A stretch of 64,000 nucleotides of DNA from Antitrichia curtipendula (Eukaryota; Streptophyta; Bryopsida; Hypnales; Leucodontaceae). A program made the translations under genes and the position numbers. The stretch is from contig OX579634.1 in the NCBI GenBank assembly GCA_951230915.1, forward strand, positions 50,233,570 through 50,297,569, in the 5' to 3' direction. Positions 20,601 to 34,435 of this stretch are shown here, piece by piece. Numbering within the stretch: the stretch's first letter is position 1; every line of letters starts with the position of its first letter. The notes beneath the pieces are model-generated. The model did no database searches and was not told where the DNA came from. It was given only the letters and a program-made list of their open reading frames with translations.

Positions 20601-23600
20601 TCATCTTGAAGATCCTCTGCCTGGTGCTGACTGGAGTAAAAAATACAGTGAAAACCTGCGAGTAAGTACTGTGCATCTGTTTTAATTAATTCAAGAATAC
20701 ATGCTTCTTTTTGTTAGTGTGGAACATAGTCTTGCTTATACTTTTATGTCAGGGAGCTTCTGCCTTGCTGCATTCACCTGGTCTGAGTACTTACTCCTCT
20801 GCACTGAGATTCACCATTTCGTTTTCGAGCATGGACGTTTGGAGGTTCTCGCGTAAGGTCTTAACTGCGTTATTGTCATCTGAAATGTCATGGAAGGAGG
20901 TCTCAATCGTGAACAGATTCTAAAGTGATTGTTGCTGTGTGCAGGTGAAAGCTCGAATTCTTTACATAGATCCTGTTGCAAAAACTGTTGGATTAACTCT
21001 GAACCCACAACTTCTAAACAATGTCACCCCAGCCATGGTATTCTCACTGTTCGGAATCCTCTCCACGATGCTAAATTCCTTGATCTTATCATCTTGCAAC
21101 TTTTTGGATGACTCAATTGGGGAGGATCATGGTTAATTTGTGCTGCATATTGTTCATATTATTCGATATGATTCGCTGATCTCAGTGATGTCATTTGTTG
21201 TTAATTCTTCTGCAGGCAGTGGGTATTGGCGATGTATTTGAAAATGCAGTTGTTCGTCGTGTGGATGCAACAATTGGGATGCTTCTTGAGCTTCCGACCA
21301 AAGTGAACGCCGCTGCTGGCTATGTCCATGTCAGTATCTCTTCAGAATATCATCATTTATTTTTTCGGACCAGGTCTATCGTTATATTCTGTCAAATATT
21401 CCTTATGTGAATAGTGGGATGTATTTTCTCTGAGTGTCATTGAATGAATTTTCTCGTGAGATGAGTGATTATTGCATTGTGTTAACAAGTCTTCTTAATC
21501 TTGTCACCGTTTTCTGTTTTATTCCTTCTTATTGCTGACTTGATGACGGGGGTTTACTTGATTTTGAACAGATATCGAATGTTTCAGATGAGCATATTGA
21601 AAAGCTTGAAAAGAAGTACAAAGTGGGAAAGAAAGTGCGTGCTCGTGTTATTGGTCATCGAGTAATGGATGCTCTTTCTGTAGCTTCATTGAAGGTTCTC
21701 TACTTTCTAACCTCATACCTTGGTCTCTAATCTGGCAACGGTACTACCCAGGACTTTCACGATACTTTTAACAATCCATAAGTTTTATGGGCAGTGAATT
21801 TATTTATTAGACCTCAGTCACTGCCTTAGCGACTATTTTATTGGGCCAATGGTTTAGACACCTTGTGATGACATCTCGTTCAACTCGCATTGTGATATGC
21901 AGGAATCTGTGGTCAAGCAACTTTTATTAAGTCCTGCAGATGTGAAGCCAGCTATGAATGTTACTGGTACTGTTGTTGGTGTTGAACCCTATGGGGCTTT
22001 CGTACAGTTGGCTGAAGGTTTGAAGGCTCTTTGCCCACTTCAGCACATGTCAGAGTTTCAGCGGTCCACTCTAAGTTCCAAGTTTCAGGTTAGTGGTATC
22101 AGCCAACGATTCTGTTCAGAGTCTATGCTTTGGACTGTGGGAGGTGTTATGATATTAATTCTGCATACTTTTTGATCAAATATAAGAGGATGATGTAAGG
22201 ATATTTTTCTTACAGCTTAGGATTTCTAAAGTAATCTTCTATGAATTCTGAAGAGATATATGCTTTGATAAACGTAAGATTTTCTTATTTTATAAGCATA
22301 TAAATATATGGTGGTCTACTACAGGTTGGAGCGAAATTGAATTTTCGTGTGCTGACCTGTGATCAAGAAACAAAGAAGATTACATTGACTCATAAAAGAA
22401 CATTGGTGAGTAATACCAGTCCTGTCCGCTGATGGTCAAGTGGCGCTTGGTGTTTTATATTGGGGGAGCACGTACAGCTATCTGTTCATGGATCTAGGAC
22501 TCATGCCCTTGGTTGTTTTTCTTAGTCACACATTAATAATGAAAGTCCTTGTCGCAGGTTACGTCAAAGTTAAGCTCTATAACAAGCTATGAGGATGCTG
22601 TGGAGGGACTGGTGACGCATGGATTCATCACTGGTGTTGAGGATATTGGCTGCTTCGTGAGCTTTTACAACGAAGTTAGAGGATTGGTTCACAAGTACGC
22701 CTTTGCTCCTTTACCTACGGCTCTTGAGCTGACCATAGATACAAACATCGTTCCTGAATTTTCTTCTTCGGAACATTGTTGCATTGTTGTGACATTGCTA
22801 TTCTTCTTACATTTGATTTACCTAAACAAGTAAAGTAGTACGCCGTCACGCACAAGCTTGCATGGACTTCACGCTTTGATTCCATCACCAGAGTGTAATG
22901 AAATGGTCACTACTAGAGTCCGTGCTCAATTAGTGTGCACACTCAGCATGTCCTGAAATTCTCCTGCCATGTGTATTGTTGTGTCATCTCTTGCTGCAGG
23001 TCAGCTCTTGGCATCGAGGCAGGTGTGAAAGCTGAAAACGTTTTTCAAGTTGGCCAGAGTATCAAGTGTCGGGTTCTTCGTTCAGATCCTTCAGCCCGCC
23101 GCCTTTCCCTTAGCTTTGTCACGACTTCTTCAAGGTTTATCAGATTTAGTTAATCTGGAAGCTCTTAAATTTCTTGTTATATCATTCCTTCTTGTTACTT
23201 GAAATCTACAATTACGTTCTTTGCACATTATCTAATTATCTTTGCACGTGCCAATCATGCTCATGTTGAATGAACTCGATATCAGGAATGTTTCTTCTTT
23301 GTATGTATTATTTGGGTGCAGTAGCGTTCTTTTTTCACTCATTTAACATCATGTTTATCATGCAGAGATGATACCTCAGAAGTTGATGTGGTTGAAGTGA
23401 ACCCGGGGACTGTAGTTGCTGGTACTGTAGCTCATGTTAATGACAATGTCATCATAATGGATATTTCTACTGCGAGAGGTTCAATCAAGGGATACCTAAA
23501 TTTTCCTCACTTGTCTGACAACCTGGGTAGGAATAATCTCTGCTCTTTAGATTGTGCCGCTTTAGATACCTCTTTTTCGTTTAGACCTCCGTCTAACCAT

Positions 23601-26600
23601 TGAGATACTTCAATCCATTGTAGCATCCTATTACTGTTACCATTGCGTTCTTTGATCGTAAGCTGTTTGGATCTTATAAGGAGATTTTTATTCATTTGCG
23701 TGTTGAGGAATTGATCGGACACTTCTGTTTGGAGCGCAGGTCATGTTGACCAGCTGAAGGCTGTCATGAAAGTTGGCGTGCGAATTGACCAGCTTCTTGT
23801 CTTGGGTACGTCGCTGAGGTCTTTGAGACTTGTATTTGATTCTTTGAAGTTTATGTCTCTTTTCGTGTATTACACAGGTGTTTGGTTGGGATGTTTTGAT
23901 CCTAGATTTAGCAGACCAGGGCTTGTTGTGCACAAGGATTGGTTCGAAAGCTTTCGTTACTTGCCGTTCATTGTAGTTCTCTTACTCCGAGTGTCTCAGG
24001 GTCGCCAGTTGAGTGTTACAAATATCTTCTCGTGCCTGGTTTTAAGTATTTATGGGCAACGAAAAACTCTCGTTGACTGTGCTCCCTTTTACTTCTTCAG
24101 AAGTCACAGATAAACAGAAGCTGATTGTTTCAGCCAAGCATTCCCTGTTGCAGGCTGCTTCATCCCTTCCATCAGACATATCACAACTACAGCCTCAGTC
24201 TGTCATTCCGGTATGAAAACCTTTCTGTTTTGCTCGTGTACCAGGTCATGTGAATATGTTGACTTCTGCATATTTTTAGTGAGCAGACTTTCATTTGGGT
24301 ATTTGCAATATTATGTAACATTCCTTCTGGGTACTTTGGAAGGATACTTGTACTTGCTTTGTATGCCCAAGAGTTACCCTCTCGGGTTTTGCCCGTTCAA
24401 TCTGCTTGCGCTCGCGGAAAATGGAGCCGTTGCTGGATGCAAGATGTCCTGAAATTGGGAAGTTGGATATTTTTTTCCTTGTATGTTACTGAGTTGGAGG
24501 TCAAGTGTATATTGCTGAATTTATTTTGTTCTTTTGCAGGGTTTCGTAGCGAACATCACGGAAAAAGGTTGCTTTGTTCGATTCTTAGGGCGCCTAACAG
24601 GGCTTGCAAGCATTCCTCAGGTACTTTATGTTTTGCTCTTCAAACGTAATCGTCCAAAGTCTTCATTAGAATTCAGGTTAAATAATTGAGTTTAAATAGT
24701 TGACTGAAAGTTGTAAGGTTGCCTTCTCTCTGTGCAATCCTTGTTGACTTACAATCTGCTTGCATGATATGCAGGTGGCTGATGAGTTTGTAAGTGATCC
24801 CAACAACCATTTCAAGATTGGACAATCTGTGCGAGCGCAAGTGCTTGAGGTGAACGGAAGATCTCTGCTTTTCTGTGTGATGCTGAATAAGATTTGCAGT
24901 TGTGAGCATTTGTTCAAGTCACACTTTGATCCTTATCTAAGAAAGTCTTGTGTCCAGGTTTACCACGATACTGGAAAATTCAGCCTTTGCTTGAAGCAGT
25001 CAGTATGCTTCTCAACGGACGTCTCTCTCATCCATGGTTACTTTTTGGAAGAGGAAAAGGTTAAACGATCAGAACTCTTTCTTTTGTGTGTTTTTTACCG
25101 TTCACTTCCTGTCAGTTTGTTGAATGTCTGATTCTGTATTTCCAATTGCAAAAACAGAATTGTAATTTGGTTCTGTAGGCTTTCGACCGCGAGGGGGTCT
25201 TAATGGGGTATTTATGTTTTATATTTTGATTTATGCAGCTAGTGGACGCAAGCGGACTTTCCAATTTAGAATGGACGGAGAGCTTGGCAATTGGAACTTT
25301 TACAACTGGAGAAATACAGGAAATTAAGGATTATGGTGTCATTGTCAAAATCCCGAGCCATAATGATATCGTTGGCTTCGTCACACACTACCAACGTGAG
25401 GTTTTATGACGTTTAGCGCCTGTGCTTTGCCCATCTTTGACAACAATTGAATTTCTTAGCACTATTAGTGCTAAGAAATTCAATTGAATCCTCGACACAA
25501 TTGTTTGTGTTCTGATCTTATTATCTCTTTCTTTCATGTCCTTTTATTGGGAATCTCTGGGTAGCGAGACCTGACTTCTTGGTATTTCAACAGTGGGTGA
25601 TTCTGTAGAAGTGGGCCAGTCGGTTCAAGCAAGAGTGCTCGATGTTGTTAAAGCAGACGGGATTGTGGATCTTACACTGCGGCCTGAGTTGCTCCAAGTC
25701 AGCAATCAAGAAACAACCAAGAGTAAAAAGGAGAACAGCAAAAAGGTTTGACCATTACCTTCTCGTGATTGTATTTTGGATTGAACCTCCCTTTTTGCAT
25801 GTAAAGAGCTGGTAATCGATCCAATGATATGCCACCTTTGATATTCTGTGAAATTAAGAATACTCATAGAGACAGTGGGGTGACCCTTTAGAATGACTAT
25901 CGTTGTATGCTATTCATTGGATATGCCCTTCTTGTTGTACCCATCAACTTGAGGATATCTAAATGATACATTTATCAATCGAGAGAACTGTGAATTTCCA
26001 CCTGAGGACATACCCATGTTAAATGGGTTTGTGCACCTCTTTTGACTCAAAACAATTAAACCATTGGCTGATGGCTAGCTACTCCCTTACTTTTCTAACC
26101 GACGGCTGGGAACAAATTGTGGTCCTCATGGATCGGCAATTGCACTAGCTTCTTGAGGAATATGAGGATGTAGTTGCCGATGTATCAACACTGTGAACCG
26201 TGTCCGTACACTTCCAACGTCTGAACTATGTACCACTGTTTTAAACAATTTTTTGAGAACTCTTGAATTTCAAGGTTGCTTTCCCACTGATGTAAGGTAT
26301 AATCAATAGGGGGTGACTGATTGCCTGGTAAGTAAACCTGTATTCCACAATTTTATTCGTTTGATTAGTTTACCACTACTGATGGTGACAACGACGGGTG
26401 TAGTTTTGTCTACAGTACTGGGAGTTTTACAAAGTCAATGTTTTAAAGTATTCCCATAATTGTTGTTGATTTAAGATTATGAAGCTGAAAGGGACGTATC
26501 TCATTAGCCACATTTGAAATAATTCTAAATTCCTCTCCCGTTTTTGTAACATGTTTGTTTTATTCCATAGCACCATGGAGTGTACAAATAGAGCACACTG

Positions 26601-29600
26601 CATTTCTTATATTCATTCTTCTAGAGTCTATCTAGTGCATGCATTCAAAACATCTTGTCTGACCCTTGCTTGTTGGTTCCTCTTAACGAACAGAGGCCAA
26701 ATCCAATAACAACTTTAGAACTTCACCAGAAGGTGGCGGCTGTGGTTGAACTTGTGAAGGACACCTATCTGGTAAAGAATTCGCACGAATTTTTGCTTCT
26801 TAAATATGTTCAGAAACTATGAATATGCAACTTGGGCTATATCCTTGTTCTTTTAGAATATATTATGCTCGTTTTTCTCTGTCTACTGATCAGGTCTGTT
26901 AGTTAGTTGTATCAAAGCTTTTCTCAAGCAACAAGAACTGCAATCACAACTATCAAACAATAATTTGCTATCTATGATTTCAGGTATTGTCCCTTCCCGA
27001 GCAAGGCAATGTGATAGGATTTGCTGCCGCTGGTGATTATAATTCTCGACAACAGGATTCTCATCAGCTATACAAACCAGGGCAGAGGTGAGCTAAGGCA
27101 AGGAATGATAAAATAATATTAAGTTATCAATGATGGATTTCACTATCAGATGCAGAATTGCTGCACATGATACTGACGTGTTCGGTTGTGATCCATCATA
27201 CAATGATAAATCACCTAAAAATCTTTGGATCCGTAACTTCTGGGATGTTGTGCTTTGATCATTCAACATATTTCTGTCATGTAGTTGGCTGTAGATTCTT
27301 CAAGCAGAAGTTTGTACCTTATAAAATTTAGCAATTGTGGAAGAGTGGAGAGTCCTTAACATCTCTGTCCTCTTTTCCTAATGCATTTTCGGCATGACAG
27401 TGATGATCACTGAGCACCCTTCCTCCGACCCACTGAACTGCTCAGTCCAAAAATCATTTCTAGTGGAGTATTTGACGTCGTCGTCGTCTAAAACTTTCTC
27501 GTAAATGACTGAACAGAGTGGTAGCAACAGTGGAAAATTTGGGAGATGAGGCGAGTGGCCAGAAGGTACTTCTCTTATTGAGCAAAGCCAGCGATTCTTC
27601 TCAAGTTATTGCCAAGAGCTCAAAGAAATCTCGAAAAGAATCAAAGAAGGAGATTGGCACCATTGTTGATGCTGAGGTACGTCCTCTATATTCTGAACTA
27701 TTGCTTAGAAAGTAGACCATAGTCTTGCAACTCAGATAAATATTACCTGCGCTTTCTCTGCTACAATTGTTTATCTTCTTTCCATTTTTCACGTTATTCT
27801 TTGTTTTATCGACTGACGACAACTAAGGATACTGATTTATTTGTTTTATTATGGACCAGGTGATATCTATTGAGAAGCTACAATTAATAGTTCGAGTAGG
27901 TACCACGATGGAGGGTCGTGTTCATATTACTGAGGTGAGTCTCATATTGTTGTGGATGTTTCCATTATTTTGGTGATTTATCTGTGGCTATGTGCAGCTA
28001 CATACACTATTGACGACTGTGTGCCTTTCATTTCTCAATATGTCAAATGAGCATAGATCAGGATGGAAATTCTATAGCGTCTTGGTGTACAAATTATTGT
28101 AGACCTACAATAATCAACACAAAGACTTTGCTTAATTTTTTTGATGTTGGCATCGTCTTGAAAATTGATAATTGATAAGTGCATCATTGCTGTCTTCATC
28201 AGATCATGGATCAACTTGTAGAAGAAAACCCTCTTAGTTCCTTCAGAGTAGGCCAAAAGGTGAAGGGCAAAGTGTTACAGAAAGTACGTGTGGTGAAGAC
28301 TCCTGGCAGCTCAGAGCATATCCATGTTCTGGAACTTTCATTGCGACCCTCGCAACTCTCAGGTTCTTTTTCTTCTGCGTAAAAGATTTTCTGTTTCAGC
28401 CCAGTTTAATGCTACCTAAGTTATCCATCTGATTGTGGAAACCCATGCACATTACAATGTCAGTAATCTGTGACTTGGGAGTTTTCGGTTGAAGAGTCTG
28501 AAACTCTTGTAACGAGTTCTTGAAACCCGTGGGGGTCTCCTAAGTTGCCATTCCAGGGACTGGCAACTCAATGCTCCATTTTTCTGCTCATGCATGTTGT
28601 CCATGTTTAAGAGGAACCTGCAATTGTCTATAGAGAATTAATTTTGTAGCTTTTGTTCACATACACTGTAATAGTGGAACACGTTTACTTTATCCACTCG
28701 GCAAATTGTTAAAGATTGTGTTCTTTGATGCAGATGCTTCGGAGGTAGCTGTGGGAAGTGCTGGTTCTGGGGGTTTGCCATCGATCAAGGAAATATTCAC
28801 TGACCAACGCTTAATAGCCTACGTGCAAGAGGTGAAAAATGATTGGGCTTGGCTGTTGGTTGCTCCGCACGTTCGAGGCCGCCTGTTCATTTTAGACTCC
28901 TCATCCAGTCCTTCAGAGTTAGAGAAATTTACAGAAAGGTTTCCAATAGGTAGTGGTGTAAGCTGCCGTGTTAAAGCTATTGACCATGAGAAACAGACTC
29001 TAGATTTTACTCTGAGGGAAACTCTTCAACAGCAGGAGAAGTCAGAGTTCAACGTTCCTCCTATGGAAGCTGAGGGCTCTTCAATTGAGAAGGATGATAA
29101 GCAAGCCGTTGGGTTGAAGAAGGGTGATATCTTGGGTGGTCGAATTGCACGAGTCAACCCTGGTGTCGGAGGATTAAGTATACAGATTGCACCATCTGTA
29201 TATGGGAGAGTTCATGTGACCCATCTTAGCGATTCATGGAAGGATGATCCCATGGCGGGATTCAATGAAGGCCAGTTTGTGCGCTGTGTTGTTCTGGACG
29301 TTGCTAAAAGCTCTACTGGGAAGACTCTCACCGACCTTTCATTGCGGAAATCCTTGGGTGGATCAGCTCCGGCAACCGTTTCTGAGGGTGACTTAGGTAC
29401 CGCAAGGTGCGCATGTTCGTCCGCTTTACGCTTCCTTGAAATACTGATTCCTTAGCTCTTGGCCCTAAGCATCTGTATTTCAACTGTAAGACTCATTTTG
29501 CATCGTTCGTCACATTACTGGGACCAGTATATCCGAGCAATTCAAGTAACTAATTAAAATATAGATTGAATTGGTCGCCATTATTTTAGTAGTCAAAGAG

Positions 29601-32600
29601 CCTTGTTTGATTTTATGAATTCTTCATCTTTGGACAGGTCCTCAAGCGCTGTTAAGATTGACAGCATTAATGATCTCAAAAAAAATCTTGAAGTTCAGGT
29701 GAGACTTGTTTGATCACCTCATCTTTACACTCCTGATACAATGAATGGAGAAGACTGTTATGCGATCTAGGTTTTTAAAGCAAGCACTTTTGTAGCTTTG
29801 GGCTTCATTTACGTTGGTATTCATAATTAACCATGCTTGACTGTGAACCATTTCCACCTGGCATGCGCAGGGGTTCGTTAAGAGCGCTACTAGTAAAGGC
29901 TGCTTTGTTGCTTTGGCACCTAACGTGGATGCAAGAATTCTCATCTCAAATCTATCGAACACTTATGTTGAAAATCCTGCCGAAAGTTTCCCCCCTGGAA
30001 AGTTGGTCACAGGGAGGTAGGTTCTGAAATCCCCCGTTCGATTTCTACTGTATTTGAATGAAGTAATATTCAGTGTTCGGGAATATCGACATGATCTGTT
30101 TGACGAGCCTTTAGGGGCCATGTATGTATTCGGGTAACTTTTCACCACTTTTAAGTGATGTCTTCTATTTTTAAACGTCTTATTTGACTGATTTGTCCCT
30201 TTTGACTGTCTTATAAACAGGATCGTGAGTTTCGAGCCTGATTCAGGGAGAGTAGATATGAGCCTGAAGAACTCCAGCGAGAAAAAGAAAGAACCTAATA
30301 GCAATCTCTTGGGTCGCCGTTTTGAAGATTTCAAGGAGGGTGACATTATTTTTGGTACCATAAAGCGACTGGAGCGGTTTGGAATGTTTGTAACTATTGA
30401 GCAGAGCAGTGTGGTAAGTTCATCGCTCCACTCCACTCATGTAGATCTCTCGCAAGATTTGCAAGTTTTCAAGGGCAAGTGCTTTGGGCAATTTTACTGT
30501 GTGGTACTTGTCATAGTTTTGTTCACTACAAGTACTGGCAGGGTAAGCATTTGGAAGATTTTAATCTTGATTCATTCGGAGATTTATGCAATCACACAGA
30601 CTGACTTGGAGTGTATACGAAACAATGCCGAGGGAACAAACGCACATCTAGTGTCGCAGCAGTGATGTTTGGTTCCCAAGTAGTGGATGATTCTGTTGCA
30701 ATACTGAGTTGGAAGATTTTCTTATCAATTGATGTAACATGCATCAGGTGGCTATGTGTCATATTTCCGAAATTGGTGACTATTACGTGCATAATGTTGA
30801 CGAAGGTTACAGAATTGGTGATCGTGTGCGTGCTCGTATTGTGAAGGTGTGAATCCCTACCTATTCGTCTACGTATTGATATACTTGCTCGTCTCCAGTG
30901 AAGACGCTATGTACGAGGCGTGAAGTGCCTCCACAGTTTTTCTTGAATTTTTTTTTCTGTGGCAGCATTCTGGAATTGATACTGTTGTGAATCTCTGTTC
31001 TTCATTTTTTGAGATTTTTTCTAATATCTTAATGGATTTCCCTCTCGTCTTTCTAGGTGGACCCTTCCAATCAGAGAATTTCAATTGGTCTTAAGGAGTC
31101 TTACTTCTTAGGAGAAGAGACACATGTGGAACCCGAGTCTGAGAGGGATGGTATGGAGACCGCAAACGACCAAGATATATCCGATGATGATAGTGAAGAA
31201 TCTCAGGAAGAGGATGACCAGGATGTGGAAAATATAGTGGAGTTACAAGGAGCTCATAGCGATGATGGTGATTAAACGAGCTAACTTTATCGTTACTTTG
31301 TCTGTTGGACGTTGTAGGGTGTTACCTGTTTTTATTGAATTTGCCTCATCTTATATGGACGCCCTGGTAATGCAGAGAGTGAAGACGAGTCAGAAGAGGA
31401 AAACGGAGTTGATTTGGATAACTTAGAGGAGGATGACGATGATCAAAATCCTTCTGAGGATGAAACTGTTGAGGCAGGTGTTGCTACTTTGGTAGCTCCA
31501 CCTTTGGAAGTTGAGTTGGAGGAGGAGTCTCAACCAGGCGTCGCTTCTGAGGAAGAAGAGGATAAGGAATCTGAGGATGCTAAGAAACTAACTAAAAGAG
31601 CCAAGAAGCGGTTGAAAGAACAGCGGTAAGTTTCCTTAAGTTAGACCTCCAAACAATTTTCAAAGAGACTTCATATTACCGAATGCCAATGTTAACAAGG
31701 GAAAACCAGCAGATTCTTCAGATTGGTTATTAACCTCTATCAATCGCCAATGCAGTGAGGCAGAAATTACTGCTGCAGAAGAAAAGCGGTTGAAGGGCGA
31801 CCAGGCTCCGGAAACTGTGGATGAGTTTGAGGCTCTTGTACGAACATCACCAAATAGCAGTCTTGTTTGGATAAAGTACATGGCGTTCCTACTACAGCTT
31901 GCAGACGTTCAAAAAGCGCGAGCTGTTGCTGAAAGGTGGAACATTACTTATACTTGCTTATTAAATTGGGAGTGTTATCATTTTACGGACACTCAACGTA
32001 AGACACTGACGGTTTATTGGACCATGTTGATATTGGTGTAGGGCTTTGCAAACGATAAACTACAGGGAAGAATCAGAGAAGCTGAACGTCTGGATAGCTT
32101 ATTTGAACCTTGAAAATGTCTATGGCAATCCTCCCAAGGTTCGACTTATTTCAGAAAATCTTGTTTATTACCTGTTGTTGAATTTCCACTTGCAGTAACA
32201 TATTTTAGTTTGTCCGTGAACTAAATTTGTTTTTGCGAAAAAAGTAGTAGCAAGAATCCTTTCGAACTGATGGAATTTTTATAATATGCAGGAGGCAGTC
32301 TTGACACTTTTTAATAGGGCCTTACAGTATAATGACCCAAAGAAGCTCTACTTTGCACTGTTGGGGATTTATGAAAATCCTAGACAAACTCAGGGTCCTC
32401 AGCACGATATGGCTGATCAGTTGTTGAAGACAATGACTCGGAAGTTCAACACGTCTGCAAAGGTAGACTTCTGATACCAAAATTTATCCCAATGACGAGT
32501 ACATTCAGTAGAATCATGCTGAAAAATATTGCTGGCCTCGACATCCTGAACATTCTGTTAGGATTTCTGCTTACAGTGCTCGAAAAGTTCACTGAATCAC

Positions 32601-33585
32601 CTTCCTCCGCCTGTGCTTGTCAGGTCTGGTTAAGACAAATCCAGAGCCTATTGGCAAGAGATATGGGCGATGCAGCTCACAAGGCTTTAGACCAGTCACT
32701 TCTGAGCTTGCCACGGCGTAAGCACATAAAAGTCATCAGCCAAGCTGCACTGCTTGAGTTCAAATCCGGGTCTGTGGAACGTGCAAGGTCTATTTTTGAG
32801 GGGATACTTCGGAATTACCCAAAAAGGACCGACCTCTGGAGTGTCTATCTTGATCAGGTACCCTTTTTAGCCTCTCTTAAACCTGAAGGACAGAATTACC
32901 ATGGATTTACTTTGCCCAGTGTGATTGATCCTAATGTGAAAAATTCAAAACAGCTGAATTATTATATCACCAGAATCAATGAAAGGCATTGCTTGTGTCG
33001 GTCAAAAATTAATTAAATTGAATTAAGAGAGGTCTCCACAGGAGCCACGCAAAAGTGCTTTAGTTGTATGACCCCCGTTTTAGGTGGTAATCACGCTTAG
33101 TGGTTCTCTGGCTGATCACAGCTGTATCGCTGTGAACCTGTTCTTTGTCGTCGGATCTTACGAAACCCTTGAAATAAGTCCTTGGGGAAGCGTTTCTTTT
33201 GTTCTGGTCTTTTCTCGTGTATTGGGCATCCTCAAATCAAACTGAATCGTCTACTGATTTATTTTTCTGCAGGAAATCCGAGTTGGTGAAATTCCTGTAA
33301 TTCGAGCTCTCTTTGAGAGAGTGATCTGCTTAGAACTCAAACCCCTCAAGATGAAGGTATTATTTCTGCTCTTTAGTAACGGGATTGACTGTTGAAAATT
33401 TTGTTGTCAATTGTGTTTGAAAGAAATGAGCCTTAACGAAGTGTATATGATGCTTATTATTCTGTTACTGTGTGTAGTTCCTCTTCAAGAAGTATCTGGA
33501 TTTTGAAAAGACCCAAGGTGATGAGGAACGCATAGACCATGTCAAAAGGAAGGCCATGGAGTATGTTGATACAAAGCTTGGTTAA
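17686..33585 (+). CDS. RRP5: RRP5 / PDCD11-like rRNA biogenesis protein, 41-exon gene
   Basis: RRP5 is a nucleolar protein needed to process pre-rRNA for both 18S (small subunit) and 5.8S/large-subunit maturation. The predicted product is about 2026 residues, close to other plant RRP5 proteins. The N-terminus is basic, with DFPRG then LTRAEIREAREEADAEFE, typical of the family. About 14-15 S1 RNA-binding repeats follow (for example GTVVGVEPYGAFVQL, HGFITGVEDIGCFVSF, GFVANITEKGCFVRFLG, GTIKRLERFGMFVTI). An acidic linker and C-terminal HAT helices (WIKYMAFLLQ, ARSIFEGILRNYPKRTDLW) complete it; HAT repeats dock to partner processome proteins. Start chosen as the first ATG, joined in frame to the conserved motif. 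Only the exon 3/4 junction is unsettled. Appears functional. Confidence 0.93.
17899..18142. repeat. 122-bp tandem duplication in RRP5 intron 1
   Basis: Copy 1 (17899-18020) and copy 2 (18021-18142) share long blocks such as GCGCAATAATCTTGTG and GATTTTCGACTTTC/GGTTTTCGACTTTC, and differ by scattered substitutions. The duplication is fully intronic and does not alter the coding frame. Confidence 0.85.
19328..19477 (+). repeat. 23-bp piece of RRP5 exon 4 repeated in intron 4
   Basis: The exonic segment 19328-19350 (CTCAAGTATCTCTACG then ATGGACT) occurs again without mismatch at 19455-19477, 127 bp downstream and inside the intron. Flanking bases differ on both sides. A short local duplication of coding sequence is the simple explanation. 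Confidence 0.9.
25444..25486. repeat. Perfect 19-bp-stem hairpin in RRP5 intron 22
   Basis: The arms start CAATTGAATTTCTTAGCAC and their exact complement follows after the 5-base loop TATTA. It sits about 50 bp after the donor of intron 22. It could be a minute MITE remnant or an RNA structure affecting splicing. Nothing in the sequence proves expression as a small RNA. Confidence 0.9.
25594..33585 (+). other. RRP5: RRP5 exon model, exons 23-41
   Basis: Exons: 25594-25745, 26694-26771, 26984-27087, 27517-27676, 27860-27934, 28203-28362, 28734-29406, 29638-29698, 29871-30016, 30221-30413, 30748-30846, 31057-31267, 31376-31625, 31756-31935, 32042-32138, 32292-32462, 32624-32857, 33273-33356, 33478-33585 (stop TAA 33583-33585). 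All junctions keep phase with GT-AG sites. The largest intron is 25746-26693 (948 bp) and the largest exon 28734-29406 (673 bp, holding two S1 repeats). The acidic linker is in exons 34-35 and the HAT repeats in exons 36-41. Confidence 0.88.
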
Positions 33586-34435
33586 GTACTCACCAGGAAG
33601 CAAATCAACTATGGAAAATCTAGTGAGCCATACATACATCAGATGTGTACCTTATCGCCTGATGTATGTTTAGATATAGATGCCGTTTCCTTTGTTTTTT
33701 TGTTGAGGATGTTGATTTTCAAAGGGAGTTTGCCTGCCTTCACTAGGATGTGGTCACTTATTAATTATTATTATCATCTGGTTTTTCACAGTGGCTTGTT
33801 CAATACTTAAAACTGAGTAGTACAAACTTGTTGGCAGTTTAGTGATTCCAGTGAAATGATGAGTACACCAAACTTGATTGTACTTCCAATATTGGTAGCA
33901 AGTCACTCAGCCCTTTATTGTACAGTACAGTACAGTACAGAAGCTGCGGTGGTATTTCCTGGACTTCTGGTTCTAACCAGCAGTAAGTTAACTTATCTTA
34001 ATTGGGATTGTCTCTTGGACACCAATTTGTCACAAGGACCAGGAGCTGAATTTGGAGTTTTGGACCATGATACTGGTACAGTCCTTGGAAGCCACTGTAT
34101 GGAAGTGCTTGTCAGCTGCTGTACTACTGTCAGTCACTCAGTCCAAACTTCAAACTCTGTCCTTCCCCAGAATCATATTGGCTTGTCCTTGTGTACATTG
34201 GTTGCGGCTTGTAACATGGTGAGCTGTGTCAGAGTTGGCTGAAGGGAGGGGAGGTTATCTTCCTTTTATATTTTTATATGCTAATGACAAAACGTTCATC
34301 ATGGTGCCATCTTTCAGACTTACAGCAAGACTAGACTATTATGGCCACTCTAGGAATGGACCCATTATGGCAATGCAAAAGTGCAATGGTGCCTGTAGTT
34401 TAAGATGAATTAATGTGCATTCTTGGGATGTCATA
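33586..34435. other. RRP5 3' untranslated and downstream region
   Basis: No conserved coding sequence. A perfect TACAG x4 microsatellite lies at 33921-33940. No canonical AATAAA was noticed immediately after the stop codon, which is common for plant genes. The longest open frame here (33856-34242) matches nothing I know. Confidence 0.5.

Larger units (their letters stand above)
17686..25395 (+). other. RRP5: RRP5 exon model, exons 1-22
   Basis: Exons (phase-checked): 17686-17812, 18383-18588, 18760-18981, 19127-19378, 19519-19621, 19953-20071, 20346-20468, 20590-20661, 20945-21037, 21216-21329, 21572-21694, 21903-22088, 22325-22405, 22558-22694, 23000-23134, 23366-23526, 23740-23805, 24101-24210, 24540-24620, 24775-24849, 24958-25059, 25239-25395. 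All introns start GT and end AG. Exon 4 start is uncertain: the acceptor with the better pyrimidine tract gives 19096 but breaks the frame, whereas 19127 keeps it. These exons cover the basic N-terminus and roughly the first nine S1 repeats. Confidence 0.85.

Noticed and set aside
20711..20944. Extra RRP5 exon starting after the AG at about 20753
   Set aside because: The flanking exons 20590-20661 and 20945-21037 join in frame and complete an S1 repeat without it.
33856..34242. 128-codon ORF just after RRP5
   Set aside because: Cysteine- and serine-rich with no known domain; spans a TACAG microsatellite; likely chance.
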